64,000 nucleotides of DNA from Nocardioides ochotonae (GTDB taxonomy: Bacteria > Actinomycetota > Actinomycetes > Propionibacteriales > Nocardioidaceae), in NCBI RefSeq assembly GCF_011420305.2, contig NZ_CP061769.1:3273001-3337000 (forward strand), read 5' to 3'. Position 1 is the first letter of the stretch. Every line of letters begins with the position of its first letter. Of this stretch, positions 36,735-46,114 are shown one piece after another. The translations under genes were made by a program, and so were the position numbers. Under the pieces are notes generated by a model. That model worked only from the letters and a program-made list of their open reading frames with translations, ran no database searches and was not told the origin of the DNA.

Positions 36735-38420
36735 GTGGCCAGCCCTGAGTTCCTCTACTCCGACCTCCTCCCCACCGGCAAGGACGACACGCCCTACCGG
36801 CTGATCACCACCGAGGGGGTCAGCACCTTCGAGGCGGACGGCGAGACCTTCCTGCGGGTCTCCCCCGAGGCCATCCAGCGCCTCACCACCGAGGCGATGC
36901 ACGACATCAGCCACTACCTGCGTCCGGCCCACCTGCGCCAGCTGCGCCGGATCATCGACGACCCCGAGGCATCGGGCAACGACCGCTTCGTGGCCCTCGA
37001 CCTGCTCAAGAACGTCAACATCTCCGCCGGCGGCGTGCTGCCGATGTGCCAGGACACCGGCACCGCGATCGTGATGGGCAAGAAGTCCGAGGGCGTGCTC
37101 ACCGGCGTCGACGACGGCGAGGCGATCAGCCGTGGCGTCTACGACGCCTACACGAAGCTGAACCTGCGCTACTCCCAGCTCGCGCCGCTCACGACGTACG
37201 AGGAGAAGAACACCGGCTCCAACCTGCCGGCGCAGATCGAGATCTACTCCACGCCCCAGACGTCGGGGAAGCCGGAGTACAAGTTCCTCTTCATGGCCAA
37301 GGGCGGCGGCTCGGCCAACAAGTCGTTCCTGTTCCAGGAGACCAAGGCGATCCTCAACCCGGACCGCCTGCTGAGCTTCCTCGACGAGAAGATCCGCTCG
37401 CTCGGCACCGCCGCCTGCCCGCCGTACCACCTCGCGGTGGTCATCGGCGGCACGTCGGCGGAGTTCGCGCTCAAGACCGCGAAGTACGCCTCCGCGCACT
37501 ACCTCGACAACCTGCCCACCGAGGGCTCGATGAGCGCGCACGGGTTCCGCGACCTCGAGCTCGAGGAGCAGGTCTTCAAGCTGACCCAGTCCTTCGGCAT
37601 CGGCGCGCAGTTCGGCGGCAAGTACTTCTGCCACGACGTGCGGGTCGTGCGCCTGCCCCGCCACGGCGCCTCGCTGCCGGTCGCGATCGCCGTCTCCTGC
37701 TCCGCCGACCGCCAGGCGCTCGGCAAGATCACCCCCGAGGGCGTCTTCCTCGAGCAGCTCGAGACCGACCCGGCGCAGTACATGCCCGACGCCGGCATGG
37801 CCGAGGAGATCGCCGGCGGCGAGGTCGTCCAGGTCGACCTGAACCGCCCGATGAGCGAGATCCTCGCGCAGCTGTCGCAGTACCCGGTGAAGACCCGCCT
37901 CTCACTGACCGGCCCGCTGGTCGTGGCGCGCGACATCGCGCACGCCAAGATCAAGGAGCGCCTCGACGCCGGCGAGGAGATGCCGCAGTACCTGCGGGAC
38001 CACCCGGTCTACTACGCGGGCCCGGCCAAGACCCCCGAGGGGATGGCCTCGGGCTCGTTCGGCCCGACCACGGCCGGGCGGATGGACTCCTACGTCGAGC
38101 AGTTCCAGGCCGCCGGCGGCTCGATGGTGATGCTGGCCAAGGGCAACCGCTCCAAGCAGGTGACCGACGCCTGCGGCACCCACGGCGGCTTCTACCTCGG
38201 CTCGATCGGCGGCCCCGCCGCTCGCCTGGCCCAGGACTGCATCAAGAGCCAGGAGGTCATCGAGTACCCCGAGCTCGGCATGGAGGCGGTCTGGAAGATC
38301 GAGGTCGAGGACTTCCCCGCCTTCATCGTGGTCGATGACAAGGGCAACGACTTCTTCACCGACCCCGCCGGCACCACCACGGTGCCGATCTCGGGGATCC
38401 GGGTGCGCTCGGCCCAGTAG
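36735..38420 (+). CDS. Class I fumarate hydratase, iron-sulfur type
   Basis: A 561-residue [4Fe-4S] fumarase interconverting fumarate and malate in the TCA cycle. The N-terminal catalytic domain holds the cluster ligands: Cys in [11 protein letters not shown] (about 106), in [12 protein letters not shown] (about 298) and probably the Cys near 395 region (VSCSADRQ is also close). The C-terminal domain carries [20 protein letters not shown] and [15 protein letters not shown]. Length matches FumA/FumB of enterobacteria. GTG 36735 is favoured by TATCCT before it and by homology of the N-terminus. An oxygen-stable class II enzyme is encoded 2.8 kb away. It is followed by a strong hairpin. Confidence 0.94.
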   Translation: MASPEFLYSDLLPTGKDDTPYRLITTEGVSTFEADGETFLRVSPEAIQRLTTEAMHDISHYLRPAHLRQLRRIIDDPEASGNDRFVALDLLKNVNISAGGVLPMCQDTGTAIVMGKKSEGVLTGVDDGEAISRGVYDAYTKLNLRYSQLAPLTTYEEKNTGSNLPAQIEIYSTPQTSGKPEYKFLFMAKGGGSANKSFLFQETKAILNPDRLLSFLDEKIRSLGTAACPPYHLAVVIGGTSAEFALKTAKYASAHYLDNLPTEGSMSAHGFRDLELEEQVFKLTQSFGIGAQFGGKYFCHDVRVVRLPRHGASLPVAIAVSCSADRQALGKITPEGVFLEQLETDPAQYMPDAGMAEEIAGGEVVQVDLNRPMSEILAQLSQYPVKTRLSLTGPLVVARDIAHAKIKERLDAGEEMPQYLRDHPVYYAGPAKTPEGMASGSFGPTTAGRMDSYVEQFQAAGGSMVMLAKGNRSKQVTDACGTHGGFYLGSIGGPAARLAQDCIKSQEVIEYPELGMEAVWKIEVEDFPAFIVVDDKGNDFFTDPAGTTTVPISGIRVRSAQ

Positions 38421-38440
38421 GGCCCACCCAGCACGCACGA

Positions 38441-38483
38441 ACGACCGCCGGGGCGGGGCCGATGGCCCCGCCCCGGCGGTCGT
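38441..38483. terminator. Perfect 20-bp bidirectional terminator hairpin
   Basis: Arms 38441-38460 and 38464-38483 are exact inverted complements of 20 bases around the loop GAT. They lie between the class I fumarase stop (38420) and the stop of the small acidic protein gene on the other strand (38496). No U-tract is needed for such a stem in high-GC actinobacteria. Confidence 0.75.
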
Positions 38484-38495
38484 CGCACGTACGGA

Positions 38496-38699
38496 TCAGG
38501 TGCGGTTGGACTCCACGTTGCCGCCCGGCTTGCCGTTCGGGCCGGCGTCCTCGCCGTCCTCGATCGCGCCCTCCGCCTCCGGGTTGCCGGCGACGCCCTG
38601 GTCGTCGGAGATCGGGGTGTCGGCCTCGGCCGGGTCCATCGAGGCGACCTCGGAGACCTGCCCCTCGCTCTGCTCGTTCGTGTCGTCCTTGCCCGTCAT
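38496..38699 (-). CDS. Small acidic hydrophilic protein
   Basis: A 67-residue protein without hydrophobic segments, rich in Asp, Glu, Gly, Asn and Pro (for example SDDQGVAGNPEAEGAIEDGE), probably disordered. AAGGAGG lies just before the ATG at 38699, which decides the start against a longer frame. It is the last gene of a four-gene unit with the DUF3618, holin-like and coiled-coil proteins, 47 bases behind the DUF3618 gene. No family recognised. Confidence 0.6.
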   Translation of the reverse strand: MTGKDDTNEQSEGQVSEVASMDPAEADTPISDDQGVAGNPEAEGAIEDGEDAGPNGKPGGNVESNRT

Positions 38700-38746
38700 G
38701 GGGCCTCCTTCTCCTCGACGTGTGCTGACCGTGGAGCCAGTACCCG

Positions 38747-39313
38747 TCATTCGTTCCTGGCTGACGACTGGACGTCGCCCACCGCCGAGCGCCCCTCCTC
38801 CTGGACCCGGCCGGCCGAGTCCTTGGCGGTCTCCTTCACCTGCTGGGCCGCGTCCGTGGCGGTCTCCTGCAGGCCGGAGGCGACGTCCTGGCCGACGGAC
38901 TTGGCCTGGTCGAGCAGCGGGCGACCCTGGTCGAGCGCGGACGAGGCGGCACTTGCCTCGGCCCGGCTCGCGGGGAACATCCCCGCGATCACCATGCCGA
39001 GGCCGAACGCGACGAGACCCGCGCCCAGCGGGCTGCCCTCGTAGCGCTCCTGCGCGGCGCCGGCCGCCGAGGACGCGGTGTCGCGGACGGTGTCCTTCGC
39101 CGATCCGGCGGACCCGCCGGTGCTCTCGCGAGCCTGGGACGCGCTGCCCATGATCCGGTTGCGCACCCCGAGCACCCGGTCGCGCGCCGCGGCCTTGCGG
39201 CGCGCGACCACGGCTGAGGGGCTGACCCGGTCCTGGAGCTCGTCGAGGTCCTGGGCGAGGGTCTGTCGGGTGCCTGCGATGTCGGTGCTCAGCTCTTCTG
39301 TGCGGTTGCCCAT
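38747..39313 (-). CDS. DUF3618 membrane protein
   Basis: A 188-residue protein. The N-terminal DUF3618 motif (TEELSTDIAGTRQTLAQDLD, ELQDRVSPSAVVARRK) is followed by one hydrophobic segment (about 100-120: PLGAGLVAFGLGMVIAGMF) and a long Ala/Gln/Glu-rich amphipathic tail. The ATG at 39313 has AAGGAGG 7 bases upstream. Its start overlaps the end of the holin-like gene by 25 bases. Clusters of this kind are common in actinobacteria and are thought to affect the envelope; function unproven. Confidence 0.8.
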   Translation of the reverse strand: MGNRTEELSTDIAGTRQTLAQDLDELQDRVSPSAVVARRKAAARDRVLGVRNRIMGSASQARESTGGSAGSAKDTVRDTASSAAGAAQERYEGSPLGAGLVAFGLGMVIAGMFPASRAEASAASSALDQGRPLLDQAKSVGQDVASGLQETATDAAQQVKETAKDSAGRVQEEGRSAVGDVQSSARNE

Positions 39314-39768
39314 CGGGCGTCCTCCTTGAGTGTGCGCTGCGTCGTGGGCAGCTGGGGGTTGCTCTCCTTGAGGGCCTTGCGGCCGGTCACGGCGAGCACG
39401 GCGGCGATCACCGCCCAGAGGACGGTCACGATCAGCGCCGCCACCCACAGCGGCATCCAGGAGTCGAGGACCGCCGTCAAGGTGACCGACACCCAGATCA
39501 GCAGGAGGTGCCCGGCGACGCCGGCTCCCCCGAGCAGCCCGACCCCCTTCCCGGCTTGGGTCATCTCCTGCTTGAGCTCGGTCTTGGCCAGCTCGAGCTC
39601 CTGCTTGACCAACGTGGAGATGTCGCTGGTGACGTCGCTGACGATGTCACCGAGGCTGCGCTCGCCCCGTGGGGAGGCATCGACCACCGGCGTCGCGCCG
39701 GACATGGCGTCGGCGAACGGCGGCGGGTGCTCCGGCGGGGGGACCGACGGTTGGACGGGCCCGCTCAC
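39289..39768 (-). CDS. Phage-holin-like (DUF1469/PF07332) membrane protein
   Basis: A 159-residue protein. A soluble N-terminus with ERSLGDIVSDVTSDISTLVK, then KQELELAKTELKQEMTQAG, leads into two membrane helices (about 78-100 and 108-130). This matches the actinobacterial holin superfamily III/Act-holin proteins, which are chromosomal and not tied to a phage here. GTG 39768 overlaps the preceding gene by 4 bases. No lysis genes are near, so an envelope role is more likely than lysis. Confidence 0.8.
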   Translation of the reverse strand: MSGPVQPSVPPPEHPPPFADAMSGATPVVDASPRGERSLGDIVSDVTSDISTLVKQELELAKTELKQEMTQAGKGVGLLGGAGVAGHLLLIWVSVTLTAVLDSWMPLWVAALIVTVLWAVIAAVLAVTGRKALKESNPQLPTTQRTLKEDARWATAQKS

Positions 39769-40424
39769 AGCACGCCCCGCTCGCCGGAGGGCTCACCGGG
39801 CCCGCGCTCGCCGTACCCCATCTCCGGACCGGAGCCGGTGGTCGAGGTGCTCGGCGGGTCGGGCAGGCCCGGGGTGCGCGACCCGATCGGGGCGCCCATC
39901 GGGGAGTCGCTCGGCCCGCTCGGGAGCGGAGTCGCCGAGCCCCCGAGGGGGTCCGCCTCCGCGGCCGCGATGCCGTCGGCGGCGCCGCGCAGCAGTCGTC
40001 CGGCCACCACGCCGGCGGCCAGCGACCCGAGCAGGAAGACACCCGGGCGGCGGCGCGCGAAGCGGCGGGCCTCGTCGAGGAGCTCGCTCGGCTCGTGTCC
40101 CTCCAGGTAGGAGCCGGCGCTGCGCGCCCGGTCGGCGACCTCCTTGGCGACGCTGGTGGCGAGACCGGGCTCGCCGCCGTCGGCCATCTGGCCCAGGTCG
40201 TCGGCGAGTCCGCGGAGGGTCTCGGCGAGTCGGGCCTGCTGGGTCCGCGACTGCTCGCTGGCCTGGGTGATGGCGTCGTCGAGGACCCGGCGCGCCTGAC
40301 CCGCGGCCTCTGAGGCCACGGCACGCGCCTCCTCGGCGGCCGTGCCGGCCACCTGCTTGCCGTCATCGACTGCCGTGCCGGCAGCCGCCTGAGCTCGCTC
40401 CTTGGTGCTGGGACTGTCGTTCAT
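39765..40424 (-). CDS. Coiled-coil membrane-associated protein of the envelope cluster
   Basis: A 219-residue protein. The first 110 residues are a long amphipathic Ala/Gln/Glu-rich helix ([40 protein letters not shown]). A single hydrophobic segment lies near 145-160 ([19 protein letters not shown]), and the Gly/Pro/Ser-rich tail is about 55 residues long. The start ATG at 40424 has GGAGG upstream. It is the first gene of the four-gene unit, so its promoter lies between it and the divergent spermidine-synthase-like gene. No exact family recognised. Confidence 0.7.
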   Translation of the reverse strand: MNDSPSTKERAQAAAGTAVDDGKQVAGTAAEEARAVASEAAGQARRVLDDAITQASEQSRTQQARLAETLRGLADDLGQMADGGEPGLATSVAKEVADRARSAGSYLEGHEPSELLDEARRFARRRPGVFLLGSLAAGVVAGRLLRGAADGIAAAEADPLGGSATPLPSGPSDSPMGAPIGSRTPGLPDPPSTSTTGSGPEMGYGERGPGEPSGERGVL

Positions 40425-40502
40425 CAGACCTCCACAGGGTTTCGGGGATATTCGGGGGTATCCCTCCCGGCGCAGACCAAGCCCATCCCCCAGGATGGGA
40501 CC

Positions 40503-41186
40503 GTGGAGTACGTCGAGGTCGCCCGCGCCGAGTCCGAGCGGGGAGAGTTGGTGCTGCGCGAGCGACGCGAGGAGCACGGGCCGGCCGTGCTCGAGCTGCG
40601 CGCGAACGGCGTGTTCGTGATGGACACCCAGGAGACCAGCACCGAGGAGGCACTCGCGACCGCCTGCCTCGCGCTCGTCGAGCACCCCACCCACGTGCTG
40701 GTGGGCGGCCTCGGACTCGGGTTCACCGCGCACCGGGTGCTGACCGACCGACGCGTCGAGCGCTGCGTGGTCGTCGAGATCGAGCAGGCCCTCGTGGACT
40801 GGATGCGCGACGGCACCGTCCCGCACGGACCGACCGTGCTCGCCGACGAGCGCCTGCACGTGGTGGTCGCCGACGTCGCCGTCGCCCTCGCCGAGGCCCG
40901 CCCCGCGTCGTACGACCTGGTGCTGCTGGACGTCGACAACGGTCCCGGCTACCTGGTCCACGACACCAACGCCGGCCTCTACGAGCAGCCGTTCCTCGGC
41001 CGGGTGCGCACCCTGCTGCGTCCGGGCGGAGCCGTCGCGATCTGGTCGGCGGCCGAGGAGCCGGCGCTCGAGCAGGCGCTGGCCGAGGTCTTCGGTGCTG
41101 CCGAGGCGCACCCGCTCCGGGTCGACCTCCAGGGACGCGAGGAGCACTACTGGCTCTACGTCGCGCGGGTACCGTCCCCCGCGTGA
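40503..41186 (+). CDS. Spermidine-synthase-like methyltransferase-fold protein
   Basis: A 227-residue Rossmann-fold protein. The nucleotide-binding loop [16 protein letters not shown], the acidic [12 protein letters not shown] and the [12 protein letters not shown] segment match spermidine synthase-like proteins. It is shorter than SpeE and lacks the N-terminal beta domain in full, so polyamine synthesis is not assured; a methyltransferase activity is possible. GTG 40503 has CAGGAT 7 bases before it. It overlaps fumC by 4 bases (GTGA), so the two are probably co-transcribed. Confidence 0.75.
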   Translation: MEYVEVARAESERGELVLRERREEHGPAVLELRANGVFVMDTQETSTEEALATACLALVEHPTHVLVGGLGLGFTAHRVLTDRRVERCVVVEIEQALVDWMRDGTVPHGPTVLADERLHVVVADVAVALAEARPASYDLVLLDVDNGPGYLVHDTNAGLYEQPFLGRVRTLLRPGGAVAIWSAAEEPALEQALAEVFGAAEAHPLRVDLQGREEHYWLYVARVPSPA

Positions 41187-42595
41187 CCAGCGACCGGAGC
41201 AGCAGTCAGGCGGACGAGCAGTTCCGCACCGAGCACGACTCCATGGGCGACGTCCTCGTCCCACGCGAGGCGCTCTGGCGCGCCCAGACGCAGCGCGCCG
41301 TGGAGAACTTCCCGATCAGCGGCACCCCGCTGGAGCCGCGCCTGATCCGCGCGCTCGGGCTGGTCAAGGCGGCCGCGGCCACCACCAACGGCGAGCTCGG
41401 GGTGCTCGAGGCCGACGTGGCCCGCGCGATCGCGGACGCGGCCGTCGCCGTGGCCGCGGGCGAGCACGACGACGCCTTCCCCATCGACGTCTTCCAGACC
41501 GGGTCGGGCACCAGCTCGAACATGAACGCCAACGAGGTGATCGCCAGCCTCGCCGCGCGCGCCGGCACCGAGGTCCACCCCAACGACCACGTCAACGCCA
41601 GCCAGTCCTCCAACGACACCTTCCCCACCGCGATCCACGTGGCCGCCACGCTCGCGGTGGTCGACGACCTGATGCCCGCGCTCGACGTGCTGGCCGGCTC
41701 GCTGGAGCGCAAGGCCGAGGAGTTCGCCGGCCTGGTGAAGTCCGGGCGCACCCACCTGATGGACGCCACGCCGGTGATGCTGGGCCAGGAGTTCGGCGGG
41801 TACGCCGCGACCGTGCGCTACGCCGCCGAGCGCGTCGAGTCGGTGCTCCCCCGGGTCCGGGAGCTGCCGCTGGGCGGTACGGCGGTGGGCACCGGCATCA
41901 ACACCCCTGCCGGGTTCGCCCCCCGGGTCATCGCCGGGCTCGCCGAGCGGACCGGACAGCCCTTCACCGAGGCGCGCAACCACTTCGAGGCCCAGGGCAC
42001 CCGTGACTCGCTGGTCGAGCTCAGCGGCGCGCTGAAGACCTACGCGGTCGGCCTCACCAAGATCTGCAACGACCTGCGGTGGATGTCCTCCGGCCCGACC
42101 ACCGGACTGGCCGAGATCCACCTGCCCGACCTCCAGCCGGGCTCGAGCATCATGCCGGGCAAGGTCAACCCGGTGCTCCCCGAGGCGACCCTGATGGTGT
42201 GCGCGCAGGTCATCGGCAACGACACCGCGGTGACCGTCGCCGGCGCCAGCGGCAGCTTCGAGCTCAACGTCGCGATGCCGGTCATCGCCCGCAACCTGCT
42301 GGAGTCGGTGCGCCTGCTCGCCGCCTGCTCGCGGGTGCTCGCCGAGCGCACGGTGGACGGCATCACCGCCGACGCCGAGCGGATGCGCACCTACGCGGAG
42401 TCCTCGCCCTCGGTGGTGACGCCACTGAACAAGTACCTCGGCTACGAGGCCGCCGCCAAGGTCGCCAAGAAGGCGCTGGCCGACGGCGCGACGATCCGCG
42501 AGACCGTGATCGCGATGGGGTACGTCGAGCGCGGCGAGCTCACCGAGGCGCAGCTCGACGAGGCGCTCGACGTGGAGTCGATGACCCACCCGTGA
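41183..42595 (+). CDS. fumC: Class II fumarate hydratase
   Basis: A 470-residue fumarase/aspartase-superfamily enzyme for the TCA cycle that needs no iron-sulfur cluster. Signature [11 protein letters not shown] near 330, with [30 protein letters not shown] and [12 protein letters not shown] ahead of it. GTG 41183 overlaps the upstream gene. Length is normal. Class I and class II fumarases therefore coexist within 6 kb, which may allow a switch between iron-replete and oxidative conditions. Confidence 0.95.
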   Translation: MTSDRSSSQADEQFRTEHDSMGDVLVPREALWRAQTQRAVENFPISGTPLEPRLIRALGLVKAAAATTNGELGVLEADVARAIADAAVAVAAGEHDDAFPIDVFQTGSGTSSNMNANEVIASLAARAGTEVHPNDHVNASQSSNDTFPTAIHVAATLAVVDDLMPALDVLAGSLERKAEEFAGLVKSGRTHLMDATPVMLGQEFGGYAATVRYAAERVESVLPRVRELPLGGTAVGTGINTPAGFAPRVIAGLAERTGQPFTEARNHFEAQGTRDSLVELSGALKTYAVGLTKICNDLRWMSSGPTTGLAEIHLPDLQPGSSIMPGKVNPVLPEATLMVCAQVIGNDTAVTVAGASGSFELNVAMPVIARNLLESVRLLAACSRVLAERTVDGITADAERMRTYAESSPSVVTPLNKYLGYEAAAKVAKKALADGATIRETVIAMGYVERGELTEAQLDEALDVESMTHP

Positions 42596-42604
42596 GGGCG
42601 GCGT

Positions 42605-42626
42605 ACCCCGCCCCGGCGGGCGGGGT
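42605..42626. terminator. Hairpin between fumC and the transglycosylase-like gene
   Basis: ACCCCGCCC (42605-42613), loop CGGC, GGGCGGGGT (42618-42626): a perfect 9-bp stem between convergent stops at 42595 and 42630, probably acting in both directions. Confidence 0.6.
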
Positions 42627-42629
42627 GCG

Positions 42630-43379
42630 TCAGTACCAGCCGTGCGACTCGCTGTGCGCCCAGGCGCCGCACGGGCTGCCGTAGCGGTCGGCGATGTAGC
42701 CGAGGCCCCAGCGGATCTGGGTGACCGGGTTCGTCGCCCAGTCGGCACCGGCGCTGGACATCTTGGAGCCGGGCAGCGCCTGTGGGATGCCGTAGGCCGA
42801 CGAGGTCGGGTTGTCGGCGTTGACGGTCCAGTTGGACTCTCGGGTCCACAGCGAGTCCAGGCAGCCCCACTGGTCGGAGGAGAAGCCGGCCTCGCCGAGC
42901 AGCGCGCGCCCGATGGTGCGCGGGTCCTGGGCCGAGAGGTCCTCGGTGCGGGTCATCGCCTCGCCGGCGGACGGCGACAGCACGGCCTCCTTGGCCGGGT
43001 CGGCCGCCTCGCGACGGTCGGAGCGCGAGACCTCGGGGGCCCGCGCGGTGGCCGATGCCTGGGCCTCGGGCGCGTCGTCGACGCTCTCGGACTCGGTCGG
43101 CGTGAACTCGTCGGCCCCGGTGGCCTCGGGCTCGGTGGACTTCTCGGGGTCGAACGCCTGGCCGAGGGAGGCCGAGGCCAGGCCGATGCCCGCGCCGTTC
43201 TGCTCGGCCGAGGACCCGCTGGTGGAGAGGACTCCGCCGACCACTGTCGCGCCGGTCGCGGCAACCGCGAGGGTGGAATAGAGCATCGTGGCGCGCAGGG
43301 CCCGGCGCGGGGCCTGCGTGCTGACCGCCCGGTTGGGGGCGGCGCGGTGCTTGGGGGCGGACTTGGCGGGCTGGTTCAC
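42630..43379 (-). CDS. Exported lytic-transglycosylase-like protein
   Basis: A 249-residue protein with a basic N-terminus, one signal-anchor helix (about 31-50), a long acidic Ser/Glu/Ala linker, and an SLT-like C-terminal domain (about 165-249). Features of the domain are LDSLWTRESNW (candidate catalytic Glu), SSAYGIPQALPGSKM, WGLGYIADRYGSPC and the end SHGWY. It resembles the short SLT/Rpf-like proteins of actinobacteria that cleave peptidoglycan during growth. GTG 43379 is the only start that gives a proper anchor. The 5' leader looks structured, and TGTGA half-sites lie upstream. Confidence 0.82.
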   Translation of the reverse strand: MNQPAKSAPKHRAAPNRAVSTQAPRRALRATMLYSTLAVAATGATVVGGVLSTSGSSAEQNGAGIGLASASLGQAFDPEKSTEPEATGADEFTPTESESVDDAPEAQASATARAPEVSRSDRREAADPAKEAVLSPSAGEAMTRTEDLSAQDPRTIGRALLGEAGFSSDQWGCLDSLWTRESNWTVNADNPTSSAYGIPQALPGSKMSSAGADWATNPVTQIRWGLGYIADRYGSPCGAWAHSESHGWY

Positions 43380-43510
43380 AGGGGTTTCGGCTCCGGGTAG
43401 ACAACGGTGGCCAGCGGCCCACCCTGCTGCCTTGACATGCGTCAGGCAAACCGCCGGGCCCACTTCGTGGAAGAAAGTGGCGCGAGGAACAGACCAGTCG
43501 CCTCCCCAGT
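43380..43510 (-). ncRNA. Structured 5' leader of the transglycosylase-like gene
   Basis: At least three stem-loops can be drawn between the start codon and the promoter region: GGTGGCC/GGCCCACC (43406-43423, one bulge), TGAC-ATGC-GTCA (43433-43444), and CCACTT/AAGTGG (43460-43480). I could not match the conserved core of the c-di-AMP (ydaO) riboswitch often found before such genes, so identity stays open. Confidence 0.3.
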
Positions 43511-43560
43511 CCCACGAGTCACATGTGTGACGTGGGTCGCCACCATGTGGAAACGTCACA
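43511..43560 (-). promoter_or_regulatory. Cluster of TGTGA-type half-sites
   Basis: CCCACG-AG-TCACA-TG-TGTGA-CGTGGG (43511-43536) is an imperfect palindrome with TGTGA arms. The arm TGTGACG (43526-43532) also pairs with CGTCACA (43554-43560). A Crp-family or other dimeric regulator could bind here upstream of the transglycosylase-like gene. Confidence 0.4.
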
Positions 43561-43629
43561 CGCTTCCCCGGTACGCCGAGTCGCCCCTGGTGGTGCCGAC
43601 TCGGCGCACGCGGGATCGGGTCGGCCGGG

Positions 43630-44970
43630 TCAGAGGGTCACGTGCTCGAGCATCTCGGTGACGAGAGCGGCGATCGGGGACCGCTCGGAGCGGGTGAGGG
43701 TGACGTGGGCGAAGAGCGGGTGGCCCTTGAGCTTGTCGATGACCGCGACCACACCGTCGTGGCGCCCCACCCGCAGGTTGTCGCGCTGGGCGACGTCGTG
43801 GGTCAGCACCACCTTGGAGTTGGCGCCGACGCGGGAGAGCACGGTCAGCAGCACGTTGCGCTCCAGCGACTGCGCCTCGTCGACGATCACGAAGGAGTCG
43901 TGCAGCGAGCGCCCGCGGATGTGGGTCAGCGGCAGCACCTCGAGCATGCCCTGCGCCAGCACCTCCTCGATCACCTCCTTCGAGGTGATCGAGCCCAGCG
44001 TGTCGAAGACCGCCTGGCCCCAGGGCGACATCTTCTCGTTCTCCGAGCCGGGCAGGTAGCCGAGCTCCTGGCCGCCGACCGCGAACAGCGGGCGGAACAC
44101 CACGACCTTCTGATGCTGGCGGCGCTCCAGCACCGCCTCGAGCCCGGCGCACAGCGCCATCGCGGACTTGCCGGTGCCGGCACGCCCGCCGAGGGACACG
44201 ATGCCGACCTCGGGGTCGAGCAGCATCTCCAGGGCGATCCGCTGCTCGGCCGAGCGGCCGTGCACGCCGAAGGCCTCGCGGTCGCCGCGCACGAGGTGCA
44301 CGGCCTTGTCCGGCCCGACCCGGCCCAGGGCGGTGCCGCGCTCGGAGACCAGCACCAGCCCCTGGTGGCACGGCAGGTCGCGGGCGGCGGCGAGCTCGAG
44401 GGTGCCGTCGTCGTAGAGCTCGTCGAGCTCGCTGGTCTCGATCTCCAGCTCGGCCATCCCGCTGTAGCCGGTGTCGGACTCGCTGATGGCCTCGAAGCGG
44501 TACTCCTCGGCCTCCAGCCCGACGGCGGCGGCCTTGATCCGCAGCGGCAGGTCCTTCGACACCAGCGTCACCTGGTGGCCCTCGTCGGCGAGGTTGCGGG
44601 CCACGGCCAGGATGCGGGTGTCGTTGTCACCGAGCCGGAAGCCCGACGGCAGGGCCCCGGGGTCGGTGTGGTTGAGCTCGACGCGCAGGGTGCCGCCGCT
44701 CTCCCCCATCGGGATCGGCTGGTCGAGGCGGCGGTGGGTGACCCGCAGCTCGTCGAGCATCCGCAGGGCGGCGCGGGCGAAGAAGCCCAGCTCGGGGTGG
44801 TGCCGCTTGCCCTCGAGCTCGGTCACCACGACCACGGGGAGCACCACCTCGTGCTCGGCGAAGCGGCGGATCGCGCCCGGGTCGGCCAGCAGCACGCTGG
44901 TGTCGAGGACGTAGGTGCGGGCTGCGGTGCTGTCGGTCGGGCGCTGCGGGTGGTGGGCCTGGGTCGGCAC
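43630..44970 (-). CDS. PIN-PhoH fusion protein (PhoH2 type)
   Basis: A 446-residue protein with an N-terminal PIN RNase domain (about 18-150: [25 protein letters not shown]) and a C-terminal PhoH ATPase domain (about 225-440: Walker [10 protein letters not shown], Walker B VIVDEAQS, and [17 protein letters not shown]). PhoH2 enzymes are reported to be RNA helicase/RNase toxins or RNA-processing factors. GTG 44970 has GAGGGGG upstream. No small antitoxin-like gene is visible before it. Common in actinobacteria. Confidence 0.92.
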   Translation of the reverse strand: MPTQAHHPQRPTDSTAARTYVLDTSVLLADPGAIRRFAEHEVVLPVVVVTELEGKRHHPELGFFARAALRMLDELRVTHRRLDQPIPMGESGGTLRVELNHTDPGALPSGFRLGDNDTRILAVARNLADEGHQVTLVSKDLPLRIKAAAVGLEAEEYRFEAISESDTGYSGMAELEIETSELDELYDDGTLELAAARDLPCHQGLVLVSERGTALGRVGPDKAVHLVRGDREAFGVHGRSAEQRIALEMLLDPEVGIVSLGGRAGTGKSAMALCAGLEAVLERRQHQKVVVFRPLFAVGGQELGYLPGSENEKMSPWGQAVFDTLGSITSKEVIEEVLAQGMLEVLPLTHIRGRSLHDSFVIVDEAQSLERNVLLTVLSRVGANSKVVLTHDVAQRDNLRVGRHDGVVAVIDKLKGHPLFAHVTLTRSERSPIAALVTEMLEHVTL

Positions 44971-45220
44971 GGTTCCCCCTCACGGGCCGGCACGGCGCAC
45001 TCGGCGTCCCGGTCCCTAGCTCACGCGGATGGACCGGGATGCCCGAAGACAGGAGTGCCCGCCTCCGTGCGCACGGCGGGCCAGCCGCCGTGCGGTGCAG
45101 TCGTGACTGGTCACGATCGGGCCTCCTGGTACGGCGGGCTTCCCCACCCGCCGATGCCAGAGAAAGTACGCCGCGGGGCCGGGGCGGGGCAGCGACACGC
45201 CGCAGCCGGGAGGTGAAGCC

Positions 45221-45994
45221 TCAGGAACCGAAGCGGCGCTCGCGCTGGGCGTAGGCCCGGATCGCGCGCAGGAAGTCGACGCGGCGGAAGTCCGGCCAGT
45301 AGGCCTCGCAGAAGTAGAACTCCGACTTCGCGCTCTGCCACAGCAGGAACCCACTCATCCGCTGCTCCCCGGAGGTGCGGATCACCAGGTCCGGGTCGGG
45401 CTGGCCCTTGGTGTAGAGGTGCGCGGAGATGTCCTCCACCGTGAGGCTGTGGGCCAGCGTCTCCATGTCGGTGCCGCGCTCGGCGTGCTCGAGCAGCAGC
45501 GAGCGCACCGCGTCGGCGATCTCGCGGCGCCCGCCGTACCCGACCGCGATGTTGACCAGCAGCCCGTCCACGTCGCGCGTCGCGTCCTCGGCCGCCTTGA
45601 GCCGCGCGGCGGTCCCGGCGGGCAGCAGGTCGAGCGCGCCGACCGGGTGCACCCGCCAGCGCTGCTGGGCGGCGAGGGAGTCCACCACGCCCTCGATGAT
45701 CCCCAGGAGCGGGCGCAGCTCGTCCTCGGGACGGTTCAGGTTGTCGGTGGAGAGCAGCCACAAGGTGACCACCTCGATGCCGACCTCGTCGCACCAGCCG
45801 AGGAACGGCTCGATGTTGGCGGCCCCGGCGCGGTGCCCGTGGGCGGAGTCGTGACCGAGGGAGCGGGCCCACCGGCGGTTGCCGTCGAGCATGACGCCGA
45901 CATGCTTGGGCAGGTTGTCCGGCATGCGCCGCAGCAGCCGGGCCTCGTAGGCCGGGTAGAGCACCCGGCGCAGCCCCCGTTTCCAGTCAGCCAC
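45221..45994 (-). CDS. cis-Prenyltransferase (isoprenyl transferase, UppS family)
   Basis: A 257-residue undecaprenyl-pyrophosphate synthase family enzyme. Catalytic Asp in GVMLDGNRRWA, then WLLSTDNLNRPEDEL and the signature LVIRTSGEQRMSGFLLWQS. The STDNLNR segment recalls the short-chain Z-farnesyl diphosphate synthase of mycobacteria (Rv1086), so it may make a short product, not C55. GTG 45994 is preceded by TAGGCT 7 bases away. It precedes the hemolysin III gene, as in mycobacteria. Confidence 0.9.
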   Translation of the reverse strand: MADWKRGLRRVLYPAYEARLLRRMPDNLPKHVGVMLDGNRRWARSLGHDSAHGHRAGAANIEPFLGWCDEVGIEVVTLWLLSTDNLNRPEDELRPLLGIIEGVVDSLAAQQRWRVHPVGALDLLPAGTAARLKAAEDATRDVDGLLVNIAVGYGGRREIADAVRSLLLEHAERGTDMETLAHSLTVEDISAHLYTKGQPDPDLVIRTSGEQRMSGFLLWQSAKSEFYFCEAYWPDFRRVDFLRAIRAYAQRERRFGS

Positions 45995-46001
45995 GGGATA
46001 C

Positions 46002-46007
46002 AGCCTA
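46002..46007 (-). promoter_or_regulatory. -10-like hexamer TAGGCT before the prenyltransferase gene
   Basis: TAGGCT ends 7 bases before the GTG at 45994; no Shine-Dalgarno, so a leaderless start is likely. Confidence 0.5.
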
Positions 46008-46102
46008 GTGGTCGAACCCGGCCCGGGGCGATGAAGCGGACCTCACACCGCCGGACGGCGTGACCTTGGCCGCCCTTTCGTCCGGAGAGGTCGCCAGATG
46101 GG

Positions 46103-46108
46103 TACGGT
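46103..46108 (+). promoter_or_regulatory. -10-like hexamer TACGGT before the hemolysin III gene
   Basis: TACGGT ends 6 bases before the ATG at 46115 without a Shine-Dalgarno. Confidence 0.45.
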
Positions 46109-46114
46109 CGAGTC

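Noticed and set aside
36588..37664. Long minus-strand open frame antisense to the class I fumarase
   Set aside because: Shadow of the fumarase reading frame; no start signal.
39289..39768. Phage holin and lysis cassette
   Set aside because: The gene matches a chromosomal holin-like family; no endolysin or other phage gene is near.
43380..43510. c-di-AMP (ydaO) riboswitch before the transglycosylase-like gene
   Set aside because: The conserved core around CCCGAACCCGUCAGCUAACC could not be found.
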